Shown here piece after piece: positions 51,001-60,246 of a DNA stretch of 64,000 nt; position 1 is the first letter of the stretch, and each line of letters begins with the position of its first letter. The DNA is from Sphaerisporangium cinnabarinum (GTDB taxonomy: Bacteria; Actinomycetota; Actinomycetes; Actinomycetales; Cellulomonadaceae). The notes below the pieces were generated by a model, which did no database searches, was not told the origin of the DNA, and worked only from the letters and a program-made list of their open reading frames with translations. A program made the translations under genes and the position numbers. The DNA lies in contig QAPD01000033.1 in assembly GCA_003052455.1 (NCBI GenBank), positions 22,038 through 86,037 on the forward strand, given 5' to 3'.

Positions 51001-51873
51001 TCAGCCCGCGAACGGCAGGGCCGGGAGGCCTCGGACCCCCGGGTCCGCCACGAACAGCGACCCCGACGCGGCCTCGTCCGCGTCGGGGTCGTCCAGCCCC
51101 TGGCGCGACGTCGTGACGAACAGCCGGTCGAGCTCGTCGCCGCCGAACGTGCACGCGCTCACCTGCGACACCGGGAGCGGGACGACGGCGTCGAGCGTGC
51201 CGTCGGGGGAGTAGCGCCGGACCGCGCCGCCGCCCCACAGCGCCACCCACACGCCGCCCTCCGCGTCGACCGTGAGGCCGTCCGGCATGCCCTCGTCGGG
51301 GTCGATCGCCACGAACGGCCGGCGCCGCACGAGCCCGCGCGGGTTCTCCGCGGCCGGGACGACGTCGAGCACGTCGATCCGCCGCGTCGCCGAGTCGACG
51401 TAGTAGGCCCGCGAGCCGTCCGGCGAGAACCCGAGCCCGTTCGACACCTCGACGCCGTCGAGCACGACGCGCGCCGACCCGTCCGCCTCCACCCGGTACA
51501 GCGCGCTCGAGCGCTCGCCCTCGGCCTGGCCGCCCACGTAGAACGCGCCGTCGGGCGCCGCCGCCCCCTCGTTGAGGCGGACCGTCGGGTCGTCGACGAG
51601 CGTCGCGAGCGGGCGGACCGGAGCGTCGTCGCCGTCCGCCACCGCGACCGACCGCGCGAGCCCGACGACGAACCCGCCCCCGGTCCGCGGCCGCACCACG
51701 GCCGCGTGGTCGCCCACGTGGAGGCGGTCGACGCCGCCGTCGGGCCGGAGCGTGAGGAGGTCGCCCGCGAGCATGTCCACGTACCGCAGGCCGCCCCAGC
51801 CCGGCCACCACACCGGGCCCTCCGCGTGGTAGGCGACGGGACCGGTGACGTTCTCGACGGAGATCTCAGGCAT
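51001..51873 (-). CDS. SMP-30/gluconolactonase-family protein
   Basis: 290 aa six-bladed beta-propeller. Metal-binding residues: Glu in AYHAEGPVWW, Asn in LNEGAAAPDG and VSNGLGFSPDG, and Asp in GMPDGLTVDAEGG. SMP-30 proteins hydrolyse sugar lactones to aldonic acids, the step between a sugar dehydrogenase and an acid-sugar dehydratase, so it completes the pathway set. It is convergent with the FAH gene (15 nt apart). No operator was seen at its own promoter, so regulation may differ. Confidence 0.88.
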   Translation of the reverse strand: MPEISVENVTGPVAYHAEGPVWWPGWGGLRYVDMLAGDLLTLRPDGGVDRLHVGDHAAVVRPRTGGGFVVGLARSVAVADGDDAPVRPLATLVDDPTVRLNEGAAAPDGAFYVGGQAEGERSSALYRVEADGSARVVLDGVEVSNGLGFSPDGSRAYYVDSATRRIDVLDVVPAAENPRGLVRRRPFVAIDPDEGMPDGLTVDAEGGVWVALWGGGAVRRYSPDGTLDAVVPLPVSQVSACTFGGDELDRLFVTTSRQGLDDPDADEAASGSLFVADPGVRGLPALPFAG

Positions 51874-51915
51874 CCGACCATTCTCGCCGAGGGCCGTCGC
51901 CCCGCGCGGCGGGCG

Positions 51916-51921
51916 TAGGGT
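51916..51921 (+). promoter_or_regulatory. -10 box of the trpS leader
   Basis: TAGGGT fits TANNNT and ends 6 nt before the leader-peptide ATG at 51928, so the attenuator transcript probably begins at that codon. It lies between the divergent SMP-30 and trpS genes. Confidence 0.5.
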
Positions 51922-51927
51922 GGACGC

Positions 51928-51969
51928 ATGATCACGCAGAGCTGGTGGTGGCTGCCTCCGCAGCCGTGA
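51928..51969 (+). CDS. Trp-rich leader peptide
   Basis: 13 residues, MITQSWWWLPPQP, with three consecutive tryptophans. Ribosome stalling at the Trp codons when charged tRNA-Trp is scarce would expose the antiterminator. It is upstream of a tryptophanyl-tRNA synthetase gene, a known target of attenuation in actinobacteria. Confidence 0.9.
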   Translation: MITQSWWWLPPQP

Positions 51970-52013
51970 CCAGTCCTGCCCACGTCCCGAGCTGCGCGCC
52001 GCAGCCGGGACGT
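51950..52013 (+). promoter_or_regulatory. trpS transcription attenuator
   Basis: Segment 1 GGCTGC (51950-51955) pairs with segment 2 GCAGCC (51960-51965). Segment 2 (CGCAGC 51959-51964) can instead pair with segment 3 GCTGCG (51991-51996) as antiterminator. Segments 3 and 4 form the terminator: ACGTCCCG plus GCTGCG pair with CGCAGC plus CGGGACGT (51982-52013) with one bulged A and a 3-nt loop. No U-run follows. Confidence 0.85.
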
Positions 52014-52081
52014 CGTCATGTCCGGGCCGGTCCGGTCCTCGACCGGGCGTGGTGCGTGGCTCCCCACCGAAGGAGAGCATC

Positions 52082-53215
52082 ATGACCACGACCCTCGACC
52101 CCGCGCCGTCGGCCCTCCCGTCTGCGACGCCGTGCGGGCCGTCGGCGTCGACCGCGTCCGTCGCGGCGGCCCGCGAGCGGTCCGCGCAGATCGAGGCCCG
52201 GCTCGCGACCGACCCGTCCGGCTTCCGCGTCCTCACCGGCGACCGCCCGACGGGCGCGCTGCACCTCGGGCACTACCTCGGCACCCTCGCGAACCGCGTC
52301 CGGCTGCAGGACGACGGCGTCGAGGTCGTGCTCGTCGTCGCCGACTACCAGGTCATCACCGACCGCGACGACGCGGGAGACCTGCGCGCCACCGTGCGCG
52401 AGGTCGTCCTCGACTACCTCGCGGCCGGGATCGACCCCGCCCGCACGACGGTCTTCGCCCACTCCGCGGTCCCGGCGCTCAACCAGCTCCTGCTGCCGTT
52501 CCTCAGCCTCGTCACGACCGCCGAGATCGAGCGGAACCCGACCGTCAAGGCCGAGGCCGTCGCGGCCGCCGCACGGCAGGGCCGACCCATGAGCGGCCTG
52601 CTCTTCACCTACCCCGTGCACCAGGCGGCCGACATCCTGTTCTGCCACGGCAACCTCGTGCCCGGCGGGCAGGACCAGCTCCCGCACGTCGAGCTCACGC
52701 GCACCGTCGCACGACGCTTCAACCGGCGCTACGCCGCCGCGCAGCCGTACTTCCCCGAGCCGGACGTCCTGCTCGCCCCCGCGCCCACCGTGCTCGGCAC
52801 CGACGGGCGCAAGATGAGCAAGTCCGCGGGCAACGCGCTCGAGCTGCGCGACGACGAGGACGCCACCGCGCGCTTCGTCCGCCGCCACCGCACCGACTCC
52901 GAGCGGCACGTCACGTACGAGCCCGAGCGTCGGCCCGAGGTCGCGAACCTCCTCACGCTGGGCGCGTTCGCCGCCGGGACGACGCCCGAGGCCCTCGCCG
53001 ACGAGGTCGGTGCCGCCGGGGCGGGCCGGCTCAAGCAGGTGGTGACCGAGGCGCTCGTCGAGCACCTGCGCCCCCTGCGGGCGCGCCGTCGTGCCCTCGC
53101 CGCGGGCGACGGGCCCGACCCGCTCGACGTGCTGCGCGAGGGCAACGCCCGCGCGGACGCGACCGCCGAGCGCACCCTGGCCGAGGTCCGCGAGCTCATG
53201 GGCACCGCCTACTGA
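52082..53215 (+). CDS. trpS: Tryptophanyl-tRNA synthetase
   Basis: 377 aa class I synthetase. The HIGH-like motif is HLGHY at 61-65 and KMSKS is at 244-248; VADYQVITDRDD and GGQDQLPHVELTR lie in the active site. It charges tRNA-Trp. The ATG at 52082 has GAAGGAGAGC. Controlled by the leader/attenuator just upstream, so it may be an inducible second copy rather than the only housekeeping enzyme (inference). Its stop overlaps the stop of the convergent methyltransferase gene by 7 bp. Confidence 0.95.
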   Translation: MTTTLDPAPSALPSATPCGPSASTASVAAARERSAQIEARLATDPSGFRVLTGDRPTGALHLGHYLGTLANRVRLQDDGVEVVLVVADYQVITDRDDAGDLRATVREVVLDYLAAGIDPARTTVFAHSAVPALNQLLLPFLSLVTTAEIERNPTVKAEAVAAAARQGRPMSGLLFTYPVHQAADILFCHGNLVPGGQDQLPHVELTRTVARRFNRRYAAAQPYFPEPDVLLAPAPTVLGTDGRKMSKSAGNALELRDDEDATARFVRRHRTDSERHVTYEPERRPEVANLLTLGAFAAGTTPEALADEVGAAGAGRLKQVVTEALVEHLRPLRARRRALAAGDGPDPLDVLREGNARADATAERTLAEVRELMGTAY

Positions 53216-53874
53216 TCCGCTTGGCGGAGCTCCGCGCGCCACAGCCCGCGCCCGCCCGGCGCGGACCGGCCCAGCCGCTCGACCGAGACGGCGACGAGCC
53301 CGTCCTGGCCGAACGCGTCGATCTCGGCTCGGGTGAGGGGCCAGGGCGGCCCGTCGTCGTCGGGCTCGTCAGCGACGGCCTGGATCACGAGGAGCGTGCC
53401 GCCCGGCGCGACGAGGGAGCGCACGCCGGCGGTGAGCTCGGCGCGGACGACCCGGTGCACGGCCTGGACCGTGTAGACCTCGACGACCAGGTCGAAGGCC
53501 CGGCGCCACGCAGCGGGCAGGTCGAGCAGGTCGCCGACGGCGTACGTCACCGTCGACCCGGGGCGACGGTCGCGCGCGGCGGCGACCGCGGACGGCGCGA
53601 CGTCGAACGCGGTCGTGACGTAGCCGAGCCGGGACAGGTGCTCCGCGTCGGCGCCGAGCCCGCACCCGACGACGACCGCCGTGCGGTGCTCCCCGTCCGG
53701 CGGAGTGACGACCCGCTCCGCCAGCGCGGGGTGCGGGTCGTCGTGTTCCCACGGTGTCGTCACGGTGCCGCTCGCCGCGGACGCCCAGAGCTGCTCGAAC
53801 CAGGCCGTCGGGTGGGCGGCGTCCGCCCTGCCCAGCAGGTCGGCCTCGGACTGCCAGGGGCGTCGTTCGACCAT
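53209..53874 (-). CDS. Class I SAM-dependent methyltransferase (TPMT-like)
   Basis: 221 aa. AVVVGCGLGADAEHLSRLG is motif I (SAM binding), followed by FDVAPSAVAAARDR and YAVGDLLDLP. The ASAASGTVTTPWEHDDPHP opening resembles thiopurine-S-methyltransferase-like proteins. The substrate is unknown, possibly a thiol, halide or metalloid. It follows pckG on the same strand after a terminator hairpin. Confidence 0.85.
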   Translation of the reverse strand: MVERRPWQSEADLLGRADAAHPTAWFEQLWASAASGTVTTPWEHDDPHPALAERVVTPPDGEHRTAVVVGCGLGADAEHLSRLGYVTTAFDVAPSAVAAARDRRPGSTVTYAVGDLLDLPAAWRRAFDLVVEVYTVQAVHRVVRAELTAGVRSLVAPGGTLLVIQAVADEPDDDGPPWPLTRAEIDAFGQDGLVAVSVERLGRSAPGGRGLWRAELRQADQ

Positions 53875-53890
53875 GCGACCGACACTAGCC

Positions 53891-53907
53891 GCGCCCGGCC
53901 CGGGCGC
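53891..53907 (-). terminator. Terminator hairpin after pckG
   Basis: GCGCCCG (53891-53897) pairs with CGGGCGC (53901-53907) around GCC, beginning 7 nt past the pckG stop codon. Confidence 0.65.
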
Positions 53908-53913
53908 ACGCGG

Positions 53914-55854
53914 TCACGCGCCCAGCCGGTCCCGCAGCCGCGCGAGCTGCGCCCAGAGCTCGTCGGGCACGCGGTTGCCGAAGGTGTCGAAGAACTCGGC
54001 GGTCAACTCGGCCTCGGCGAGCCACTGCTCGGGCGAGACGTCGAACAGGGCGTCGAGGTCGGCGTCGTCCAGGTCGAGGCCGCCGAGCTCGAGCGCGCCG
54101 GGCGCGGGGAGCAGGCCGACGGGGCTCTTCACGGCGCCGCTGTCGGTGCGGACGCCGCGCGAGCGGTCGACCTGTGCCGCGATCCACGCGACGACGCGCG
54201 CGTTCTCGCCGAACCCGGGCCAGAGGAACCGACCGCCGGCGTCCTTGCGGAACCAGTTGACCTGGAAGATCTTGGGGCGCTTCTCGGGGTCGAGGGAGGC
54301 GCCGACGCGGAGCCAGTGCGCCCAGTGGTCGGCCATGTTGTAGCCGCAGAAGGGCAGCATCGCGAACGGGTCGCGGCGCAGCGCGCCGACGGTGCCCTCG
54401 GCGGCGGCGGTCTGCTCGGAGGAGATGGTGGCGCCCATGAAGACGCCGTGCTCCCAGCCGTACGCCTGCGCGACGAGCGGGACGTTGGTCGCGCGGCGCC
54501 CGCCGAACACGATCGCGTCGATCGGGACGCCGTCGGGGTCCTCCCAGGAGTCGGCGATCGTCGGGCACTGCGCCGCGGAGACGGTGAACCGCGAGTTCGG
54601 GTGCGCGGCGGGGCGGCCGGCGTCGGGCGTCCAGTCCTGGCCGGTCCAGTCGATCAGGTGCGCGGGCGGCTCGGGGGTCAGGCCCTCCCACCAGACGTCG
54701 CCGTCGTCGGTGAGCGCGACGTTCGTGAAGATCGTGTCGCGCGCGAACGTCTCGACGGCGGCGGGGTTGGTCTCGACGCCGGTGCCGGGCGCGACGCCGA
54801 AGAAGCCGGCCTCGGGGTTGATCGCGCGCAGGCGGCCGTCGGGGCCGGGGCGCAGCCACGCGATGTCGTCGCCGATGGTCTCGACGGTCCAGCCGGGGAT
54901 CGTCGGTCGCAGCATCGCGAGGTTGGTCTTGCCGCACGCGGACGGGAAGGCCGCGGCGAGGTGGTAGGCCCGGCCCTCGGGCGACGTCGCGCGGATGAGC
55001 AGCATGTGCTCGGCGAGCCAGCCCTCGTCGCGCGCCATCGCGGAGGCGATGCGCAGCGCGAAGCACTTCTTGCCGAGGAGGGCGTTGCCGCCGTACCCGG
55101 AGCCGTACGACCAGATCTCGCGCGTCTCCGGGAAGTGGACGATGTACTTCGTGTCGTTGCACGGCCACGGCACGTCCTCGGAGACCGCCCCGGTGTCGTC
55201 GACGAGCGGCGCGCCCACCGAGTGCACGGCCGGGACGAACGCGGCACCGGCGTCGATGAGGTCCATGACGGCGGTCCCGACGCGCGTCATGATCCCCATG
55301 CTGACGACGACGTACGGCGAGTCGGTGACCTGGATGCCGACCTGGGAGATGGGGCCGCCCACCGGGCCCATCGAGAACGGCACGACGTACATCGTGCGGC
55401 CGCGCATCGAGCCCTCGAACACGCCGCGGAGCTCGGCGCGCATGGCCTCCGGCTCGCGCCAGTTGTTGGTCGGGCCGGCGTCGACCTCCTCGCGCGAGCA
55501 GATGAACGTGCGCGACTCGACGCGCGCGACGTCGCTCGGGTCGGAGCGCGCGAGGTAGCTCCCGGGGCGCAGCTCCGGGTCGAGGGGCAGGAGCGTCCCG
55601 GCGTCCACGAGGAGGTCGGTGAGGCGCTGCTTCTCCGCCGCGGAGCCGTCGCACCAGACGATCGCGTCCGGCTCGGTGAGGGTCGCGATCTCCCGCACCC
55701 AGGCGCGCGCGTCGCGCGGACGAGGGTCGGCCGTGCCGCCTCGCTGCCCCGGCGACCGGTCCGTCGACAGCCCGGCGAGGTCGGTCTCGACGTCGTCGAG
55801 CAGCGCGGCCTGGCGGGTGCGGCGGGTCTGGCGGGGGCCTGCGGCGGTGGTCAT
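53914..55854 (-). CDS. pckG: Phosphoenolpyruvate carboxykinase (GTP)
   Basis: 646 aa, slightly longer than usual (about 610) because of an N-terminal Arg/Thr-rich extension. Diagnostic segments: [13 protein letters not shown] (kinase-1a/P-loop), [13 protein letters not shown] (kinase-2), [15 protein letters not shown], and [12 protein letters not shown] (GTP-site residues). It converts oxaloacetate to PEP in gluconeogenesis, consistent with growth on acids or pyruvate-yielding pathways nearby. ATG at 55854 with GAGGAGAACCC. Divergent from the RamB-like regulator, whose family controls acetate/glyoxylate and gluconeogenic genes. Confidence 0.96.
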   Translation of the reverse strand: MTTAAGPRQTRRTRQAALLDDVETDLAGLSTDRSPGQRGGTADPRPRDARAWVREIATLTEPDAIVWCDGSAAEKQRLTDLLVDAGTLLPLDPELRPGSYLARSDPSDVARVESRTFICSREEVDAGPTNNWREPEAMRAELRGVFEGSMRGRTMYVVPFSMGPVGGPISQVGIQVTDSPYVVVSMGIMTRVGTAVMDLIDAGAAFVPAVHSVGAPLVDDTGAVSEDVPWPCNDTKYIVHFPETREIWSYGSGYGGNALLGKKCFALRIASAMARDEGWLAEHMLLIRATSPEGRAYHLAAAFPSACGKTNLAMLRPTIPGWTVETIGDDIAWLRPGPDGRLRAINPEAGFFGVAPGTGVETNPAAVETFARDTIFTNVALTDDGDVWWEGLTPEPPAHLIDWTGQDWTPDAGRPAAHPNSRFTVSAAQCPTIADSWEDPDGVPIDAIVFGGRRATNVPLVAQAYGWEHGVFMGATISSEQTAAAEGTVGALRRDPFAMLPFCGYNMADHWAHWLRVGASLDPEKRPKIFQVNWFRKDAGGRFLWPGFGENARVVAWIAAQVDRSRGVRTDSGAVKSPVGLLPAPGALELGGLDLDDADLDALFDVSPEQWLAEAELTAEFFDTFGNRVPDELWAQLARLRDRLGA

Positions 55855-55951
55855 GGGTTCTCCTCGCTCGGCGGGTGGGCGGTGCTGTGCCTCCAGCCTC
55901 ACGCCGAACCGGCGTGGATTTCGCCTCAGAACGCTGTGAAGATTCGTCGAT

Positions 55952-55968
55952 CTTGACGTACTGTCAAG
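55952..55968. promoter_or_regulatory. Palindrome over the ramB-like promoter
   Basis: CTTGAC (55952-55957) and GTCAAG (55963-55968) are perfect inverted halves around GTACT, ending 2 nt before the ATG. TACTGT (55959-55964) inside it is a -10 box at leaderless distance (6 nt). It may be an autoregulatory site of the XRE protein. Confidence 0.6.
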
Positions 55969-55970
55969 CC

Positions 55971-57467
55971 ATGGCCAGCACGACGTCGTCCAGCCGTCCC
56001 GGGGACCGCCCCGAGGCTCAACCCACGGCCCAGGCGGACCTCATCACGCTCGGCCGGCGCGTGCGGCACTTCCGCACCGCGCGCGGCCTCACCCTCGACG
56101 CGCTCGGCGAGGCCGTGGGCACCGCGCCGAGCCTGCTGTCGATGATCGAGAACGGGCGCCGCGAGCCGCGGCTGTCGCTCCTCCAGCAGCTCGCCCAGGC
56201 GCTGGACGTCCCGGTGACGGACCTGCTCACGGACGAGCCGCCGTCGCGCCGCGCCGCGCTGGAGATCGCGCTCGACCGCGCCCAGCGCGGCCCGCTGTTC
56301 GCGGGCCTCGGGCTGCCCGCCGTGAAGGCCAGCCAGAAGCTGCCCCTGCCGGTGCTCGAGAACCTCGTGGGCCTGCACGCCGAGCTCCAGCGCCGCGCCA
56401 CCGAGGCGGTCGCGACCCCCGAGGAGGCGCGCCGCGCCAACACCGAGCTCCGCCTCGAGCGCCAGGCGCGCGACAACTACTACCCGGAGATCGAGGCGCT
56501 CGCCGAGGAGATGACGCGCAAGGCCGGGTACACCGTCGGCGCGCTCACCCACCGCACCGTCGCGCGGATGGCCGAGCAGCTGGGCTTCACCATCTGGCAC
56601 GTCGACGACCTGCCGCACTCGACGCGCACCGTCACCGACCTGGAGAACGGGCGCATCTACCTGCCGCCCGCGTCGATCCCCGGCGGCCACGGGCTGCGCT
56701 CGCTCGCCCTGCAGGCCATCGCGCACCGCGTGCTCGGGCACGAGCGGCCGCGCTCCTACGCCGAGTTCCTGCGCCAGCGCGTCGAGATCACGTACTTCGC
56801 CGCGTGCTGCCTCATCCCGCAGACCGCGGCCGTCGACTTCCTGGAACGGCGCAAGCGCGAGAAGGACCTCGCCGTGGAGGACCTGCGCGACGCGTTCGGC
56901 GTGACCCACGAGGCCGCCGCGCAGCGCTTCACGAACCTCGCGACCGTGCACCTCGGCATCCCGCTGCACTTCCTGCGCGTCGGCGACGACGGCGCCCTGT
57001 TCCGCGGCTACGAGAACGACGGCCTGCCCCTGCCCGCCGACGTCACGGGCTCGATCGAGGGCCAGATGGTGTGCCGCAAGTGGGCCGCCCGCGAGGCGTT
57101 CACGCGCCGCGACCGCGCGCAGGAGTCGTACCAGTACACCGACACGCCCGCGGGCACGTTCTGGTGCTCCACGCAGACCGGCACGACGACGTCCGGCCAG
57201 TTCTCGATCGCCGTCGGGGTGCCGTTCGCGTCGGCGAAGTGGTTCCGCGGCCGGGACACGACGGTGCGGCGGCAGTCGTCGTGCCCGGACGAGTCGTGCT
57301 GCCGTCGCCCGGCCGCGGACGCGGCCGCGCGCTGGGAGGACGCGTCGTGGCCCAGCGCGCGCATGCACCAGCACGTGCTCTCCGCGCTCCCGAGCGGCGC
57401 GTTCCCCGGCGTCGACGCCACGGAGGTCTACGCGTTCCTCGCCAAGCACGCCCCCCGAGACGCCTGA
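55971..57467 (+). CDS. RamB-like XRE/IrrE-domain transcriptional regulator
   Basis: 498 aa. N-terminal XRE helix-turn-helix (about 25-80: [20 protein letters not shown], then [14 protein letters not shown]), a linker, an IrrE N-terminal-like metallopeptidase-fold region ([20 protein letters not shown]; the expected HExxH reads AIAHRVLGH, so peptidase activity is doubtful) and a C-terminal short-chain fatty acyl regulator domain with Cys-rich [11 protein letters not shown]. The layout matches RamB, which controls acetate and glyoxylate metabolism in corynebacteria and mycobacteria. Divergent from pckG. Probably leaderless and possibly autoregulated. Confidence 0.88.
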   Translation: MASTTSSSRPGDRPEAQPTAQADLITLGRRVRHFRTARGLTLDALGEAVGTAPSLLSMIENGRREPRLSLLQQLAQALDVPVTDLLTDEPPSRRAALEIALDRAQRGPLFAGLGLPAVKASQKLPLPVLENLVGLHAELQRRATEAVATPEEARRANTELRLERQARDNYYPEIEALAEEMTRKAGYTVGALTHRTVARMAEQLGFTIWHVDDLPHSTRTVTDLENGRIYLPPASIPGGHGLRSLALQAIAHRVLGHERPRSYAEFLRQRVEITYFAACCLIPQTAAVDFLERRKREKDLAVEDLRDAFGVTHEAAAQRFTNLATVHLGIPLHFLRVGDDGALFRGYENDGLPLPADVTGSIEGQMVCRKWAAREAFTRRDRAQESYQYTDTPAGTFWCSTQTGTTTSGQFSIAVGVPFASAKWFRGRDTTVRRQSSCPDESCCRRPAADAAARWEDASWPSARMHQHVLSALPSGAFPGVDATEVYAFLAKHAPRDA

Positions 57468-57488
57468 CCGGACGCCGGGCGAGCGCGC

Positions 57489-58559
57489 TCAGGCGACCGT
57501 CCGGCCCGAGAGCGTCGCGACCTGCCGGTGCACCTGCGCCGTCTCGATCTCCGACCGCAGCGCGACGCGGTCGAGCCCGACGGCCGCCGCCTGCGCGACC
57601 GGGCCGAGCACCATGCGCAGGTCCGCGACGGCGTCGAGCGCGGCCCGCCGCGTCGTCGCCCGCTCGGCGCTCGCCGTGACGAGCGACAGCGCCAGCCCGA
57701 GGTCCTCGGCGACGAGCTCGCGCGGGGAGAGCAGCGTCGACGCGATGCGCGCGAGCGTGCCGACCTGCCGGCCGAGCTCGCGCGCGGCCGCCCGGCCGCG
57801 CCCCAGGCGGGCCGCGCGCTCGCCGAGCTCGCGGGCCACGAGGGCCGACGACGCGTCGCGCAGGTCCTCGACGTAGGCCCGGGACTCGCCCGGCCCGGCG
57901 AGGGGCCGGTGCACCCGGTCGAGCGACCACGCCGGGTCGCGCCCGTCGGCCCGCAGGTGCCGGTCGAGGTCCACCGCGTCGAGCGCGGCGTCGGCCCCGC
58001 CGGCGAGCCACGCCTCGACCCGCGCCACGTCCGCCGGGTCGTCGACGTCGAGCCCCACGGTCGACAGCACGTCGAGCCAGGTCCCGGTCCGTGCGTCGAA
58101 GAGCGGGACGAGGTCGTGGTCCTCCGGTCCGACGGGGCGCACGAACCGGTCGTGCGCCGGGTCGTGCAGCAGGACCCACTCCTGCCCGTCGAGGGTCACC
58201 GGGCTCGCCTCGGTGAGCTCGAGCACGACGCGCAGCGCCCACTCGTCGTAGGTCTCGCCCCACGTCTCGCCCGTCACCGGGTCGCGCAGGACCCGCGGCG
58301 TGCTCAGGCGCTCGGGCAGCCAGAGGAGCGGGTGCCACATCGCCTCGGGGCGCACCGTCGCCCACCGTCGCCGACCCGCGGGCACGGTCCACGGCAGGGG
58401 GAGCGGTGACGCGGACAGGGGCGAGAGCAGCAGCTCGCCGTCGGCCAGGCCGGCGAACGCCTGCCAGCGGTGCAGGCGGGCCACCGTCTCGATCGCGGAC
58501 GCGGGGAGCAGGAGGCCCGCTCCCGGTCCGGCGTCGAACGTCCGGCGTCTGTGCTCCAC
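57489..58559 (-). CDS. Hypothetical protein
   Basis: 356 aa, not recognised. GTG at 58559 with GAGAGGAC upstream. It has Trp-rich early segments (MWHPLLWLPERLSTPRVL, TYDEWALRVVLEL), acidic middle (DDPADVARVEAWLAGG) and a helical C-terminal half (ELGERAARLGRGRAAARELG), which may form coiled coils. There are no membrane segments. It is divergent from another unknown gene at 58722, and the two may work together. Convergent with the RamB-like gene, 22 nt apart. Confidence 0.7.
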   Translation of the reverse strand: MEHRRRTFDAGPGAGLLLPASAIETVARLHRWQAFAGLADGELLLSPLSASPLPLPWTVPAGRRRWATVRPEAMWHPLLWLPERLSTPRVLRDPVTGETWGETYDEWALRVVLELTEASPVTLDGQEWVLLHDPAHDRFVRPVGPEDHDLVPLFDARTGTWLDVLSTVGLDVDDPADVARVEAWLAGGADAALDAVDLDRHLRADGRDPAWSLDRVHRPLAGPGESRAYVEDLRDASSALVARELGERAARLGRGRAAARELGRQVGTLARIASTLLSPRELVAEDLGLALSLVTASAERATTRRAALDAVADLRMVLGPVAQAAAVGLDRVALRSEIETAQVHRQVATLSGRTVA

Positions 58560-58721
58560 AGGGGTCCTCTCGTCGTGGTGGTCTCCACGCCTATGCGGCG
58601 GGGGCGCGCGCCAACCTGCGCGCACGACCTCGAACCACGTGCGGGTGAGTGTGACGGACGTCACGTCGCTGTGGGGCTGCGAGCGGCCGATTTTCGCGCG
58701 GGCGCCGCACACACCCTCGCC

Positions 58722-59978
58722 ATGCACACCTCGACCGTCGCCACCGACGTCCCCGCCCCCCGTACCCACGACCGCGCGAGCGACGAGCTCGACCGCCTCA
58801 CCACGGACCTCGCGCTGCGCGTGCGCTCGGGGACGCTCCCCGAGCGCGAGGCCCGCATGGCGGTCTTCGAGGCCGTCTTCCGGACCGGGATCATCCCGTC
58901 CGAGACGCTGCGGTACTGCCACCGGCACGACGTCGCGCGGTTCCTGCACGACGACATGGTCGAGGCGGCCGTCGACTTCTACACCCGCAAGCTCCTCGAC
59001 CTCCCGAGCGCCGACGGCGCGGCCGGGGACTCGACGGGGCGCAACGGCACCAAGTTCTTCGACCTCGAGGTGTTCGCCGACGGCGCGAGCGCGGCCGGCT
59101 CGATCCGCCAGGCGCTCGGCGACTACACGCTCATGCACCGCACGCTCCTGCGCAGCGTCCGCAGCGCGCGCCGGGTGGGGCAGATCGTGTCGACCGACCT
59201 GCTGGAGGGCACGGTCGACGACGAGGGCCGGCTCGCGGGCCTCCTGCACGAGCTCCCGGTCGTCCCCGACCCCGCGACGGACGTCGTCGACGCGGGCCGC
59301 TCCGCGCAGCTCGAGCAGCTCTACGAGACGCACGTGAGCGCGGCCGCGCGGCAGCGTGGCGTGCTCCGCACCCAGATCGACGCGGGCGCGATCCGGGAGG
59401 CGTTCGACCTGCCCGAGCTCGACCGTCCGCTCGACCCGGACGCTCGCGCGCGGATGCTCGGATGGGTCGAGGAGGACGAGGACCTCGCCCTGCGCTCCGT
59501 CGTCGGGCTCCTCGCCCCGACCGACGAGCGCCGTGCGGTCCTGCTCGGCCGGCTCTGGGCGGCGTTCGACCGCGACCGGCTGCAGACCGTCGCCGACCAC
59601 GAGTACGGCGCGCGGATCGCGCACCTCCTCGTCCGCGACGCGCTCGCCGACCGCGCGCGGCCCGGCCGGCCCGCCGTCTCCCGCACCCGCGTCGCCGTCA
59701 AGCAGGCCGTCGCGGGCTGCGGTGCGGACGCCGCCTGGGTGACCGAGCTCACCGCCGTCTTCCTCGAGCACGAGCACGAGGCGCGCTCCGCGTGGGACCC
59801 CGACCACGGGTCCGGCGAGTCGACGCGCGACGCGGCGCGGTACCTCGACGCCCTGACGGCGGCCGCGGCCCTGCCCGGCGCCCCCCTGGGTGCGACGCCG
59901 CTCGCCGTGCGCCGCGCCCTCGCCGACCTGGTCGCCGCGGCGCGCACGGGTGGCCAGAAGCGGTCGCTCGTCGCATAG
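58722..59978 (+). CDS. Hypothetical protein, helical
   Basis: 418 aa, not recognised. Predominantly charged helices (EREARMAVFEAVFRTG, SAQLEQLYETHVSAAARQRG, LDPDARARMLGWVEEDEDLALR), no signal peptide or transmembrane segment, and no clear catalytic motif. The ATG at 58722 has no Shine-Dalgarno. The next gene (60031) follows after 52 nt with its own strong ribosome site, and the chemotaxis genes lie beyond. Lineage-specific; function unknown. Confidence 0.7.
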   Translation: MHTSTVATDVPAPRTHDRASDELDRLTTDLALRVRSGTLPEREARMAVFEAVFRTGIIPSETLRYCHRHDVARFLHDDMVEAAVDFYTRKLLDLPSADGAAGDSTGRNGTKFFDLEVFADGASAAGSIRQALGDYTLMHRTLLRSVRSARRVGQIVSTDLLEGTVDDEGRLAGLLHELPVVPDPATDVVDAGRSAQLEQLYETHVSAAARQRGVLRTQIDAGAIREAFDLPELDRPLDPDARARMLGWVEEDEDLALRSVVGLLAPTDERRAVLLGRLWAAFDRDRLQTVADHEYGARIAHLLVRDALADRARPGRPAVSRTRVAVKQAVAGCGADAAWVTELTAVFLEHEHEARSAWDPDHGSGESTRDAARYLDALTAAAALPGAPLGATPLAVRRALADLVAAARTGGQKRSLVA

Positions 59979-60030
59979 GACCTCACGACCACCGACGCGC
60001 CTCGCCCGCGAGGCACCGAGAGGAGACCCC

Positions 60031-60246
60031 ATGGCCGCCGTCCCGGCACGCCCGCGCACGACCATCGCGGAGCGCTGCGCCCCGCTGAACAAGGAGCTCG
60101 CCCGGCGCCGCTCCGGCTCGCCGCTCAACCCGCGCGACGTGCACGAGCTCATCGCCTCGCTGGTCGAGGAGCTCGTCCTGCAGGGCATGACGCGCCCGGA
60201 GGCCGCGGGGCTCGTGAACCGCGCCGCGCAGAAGGCGACCGCCTGA
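60031..60246 (+). CDS. Small hypothetical protein
   Basis: 71 aa, MAAVPARPRTTIAERC..., basic N-terminus followed by NPRDVHELIASLVEELVLQG and MTRPEAAGLVNRAAQKATA, two probable helices. AGAGGAGACCCC before the ATG supports it as a real gene. It is co-directional with the upstream unknown gene and with cheA. No family recognised; a small adaptor or DNA/RNA-binding role cannot be distinguished. Confidence 0.65.
   Translation: MAAVPARPRTTIAERCAPLNKELARRRSGSPLNPRDVHELIASLVEELVLQGMTRPEAAGLVNRAAQKATA

Noticed and set aside
52018..55956. 1312-codon plus-strand frame across trpS, methyltransferase and pckG
   Set aside because: Shadow frame; only the portion encoding TrpS in another frame has real motifs, and pckG on the opposite strand is unambiguous.
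56690..56770. Active zinc metallopeptidase in the RamB-like protein
   Set aside because: The expected HExxH is not intact (AIAHRVLGH), so I keep the regulator call without peptidase activity.
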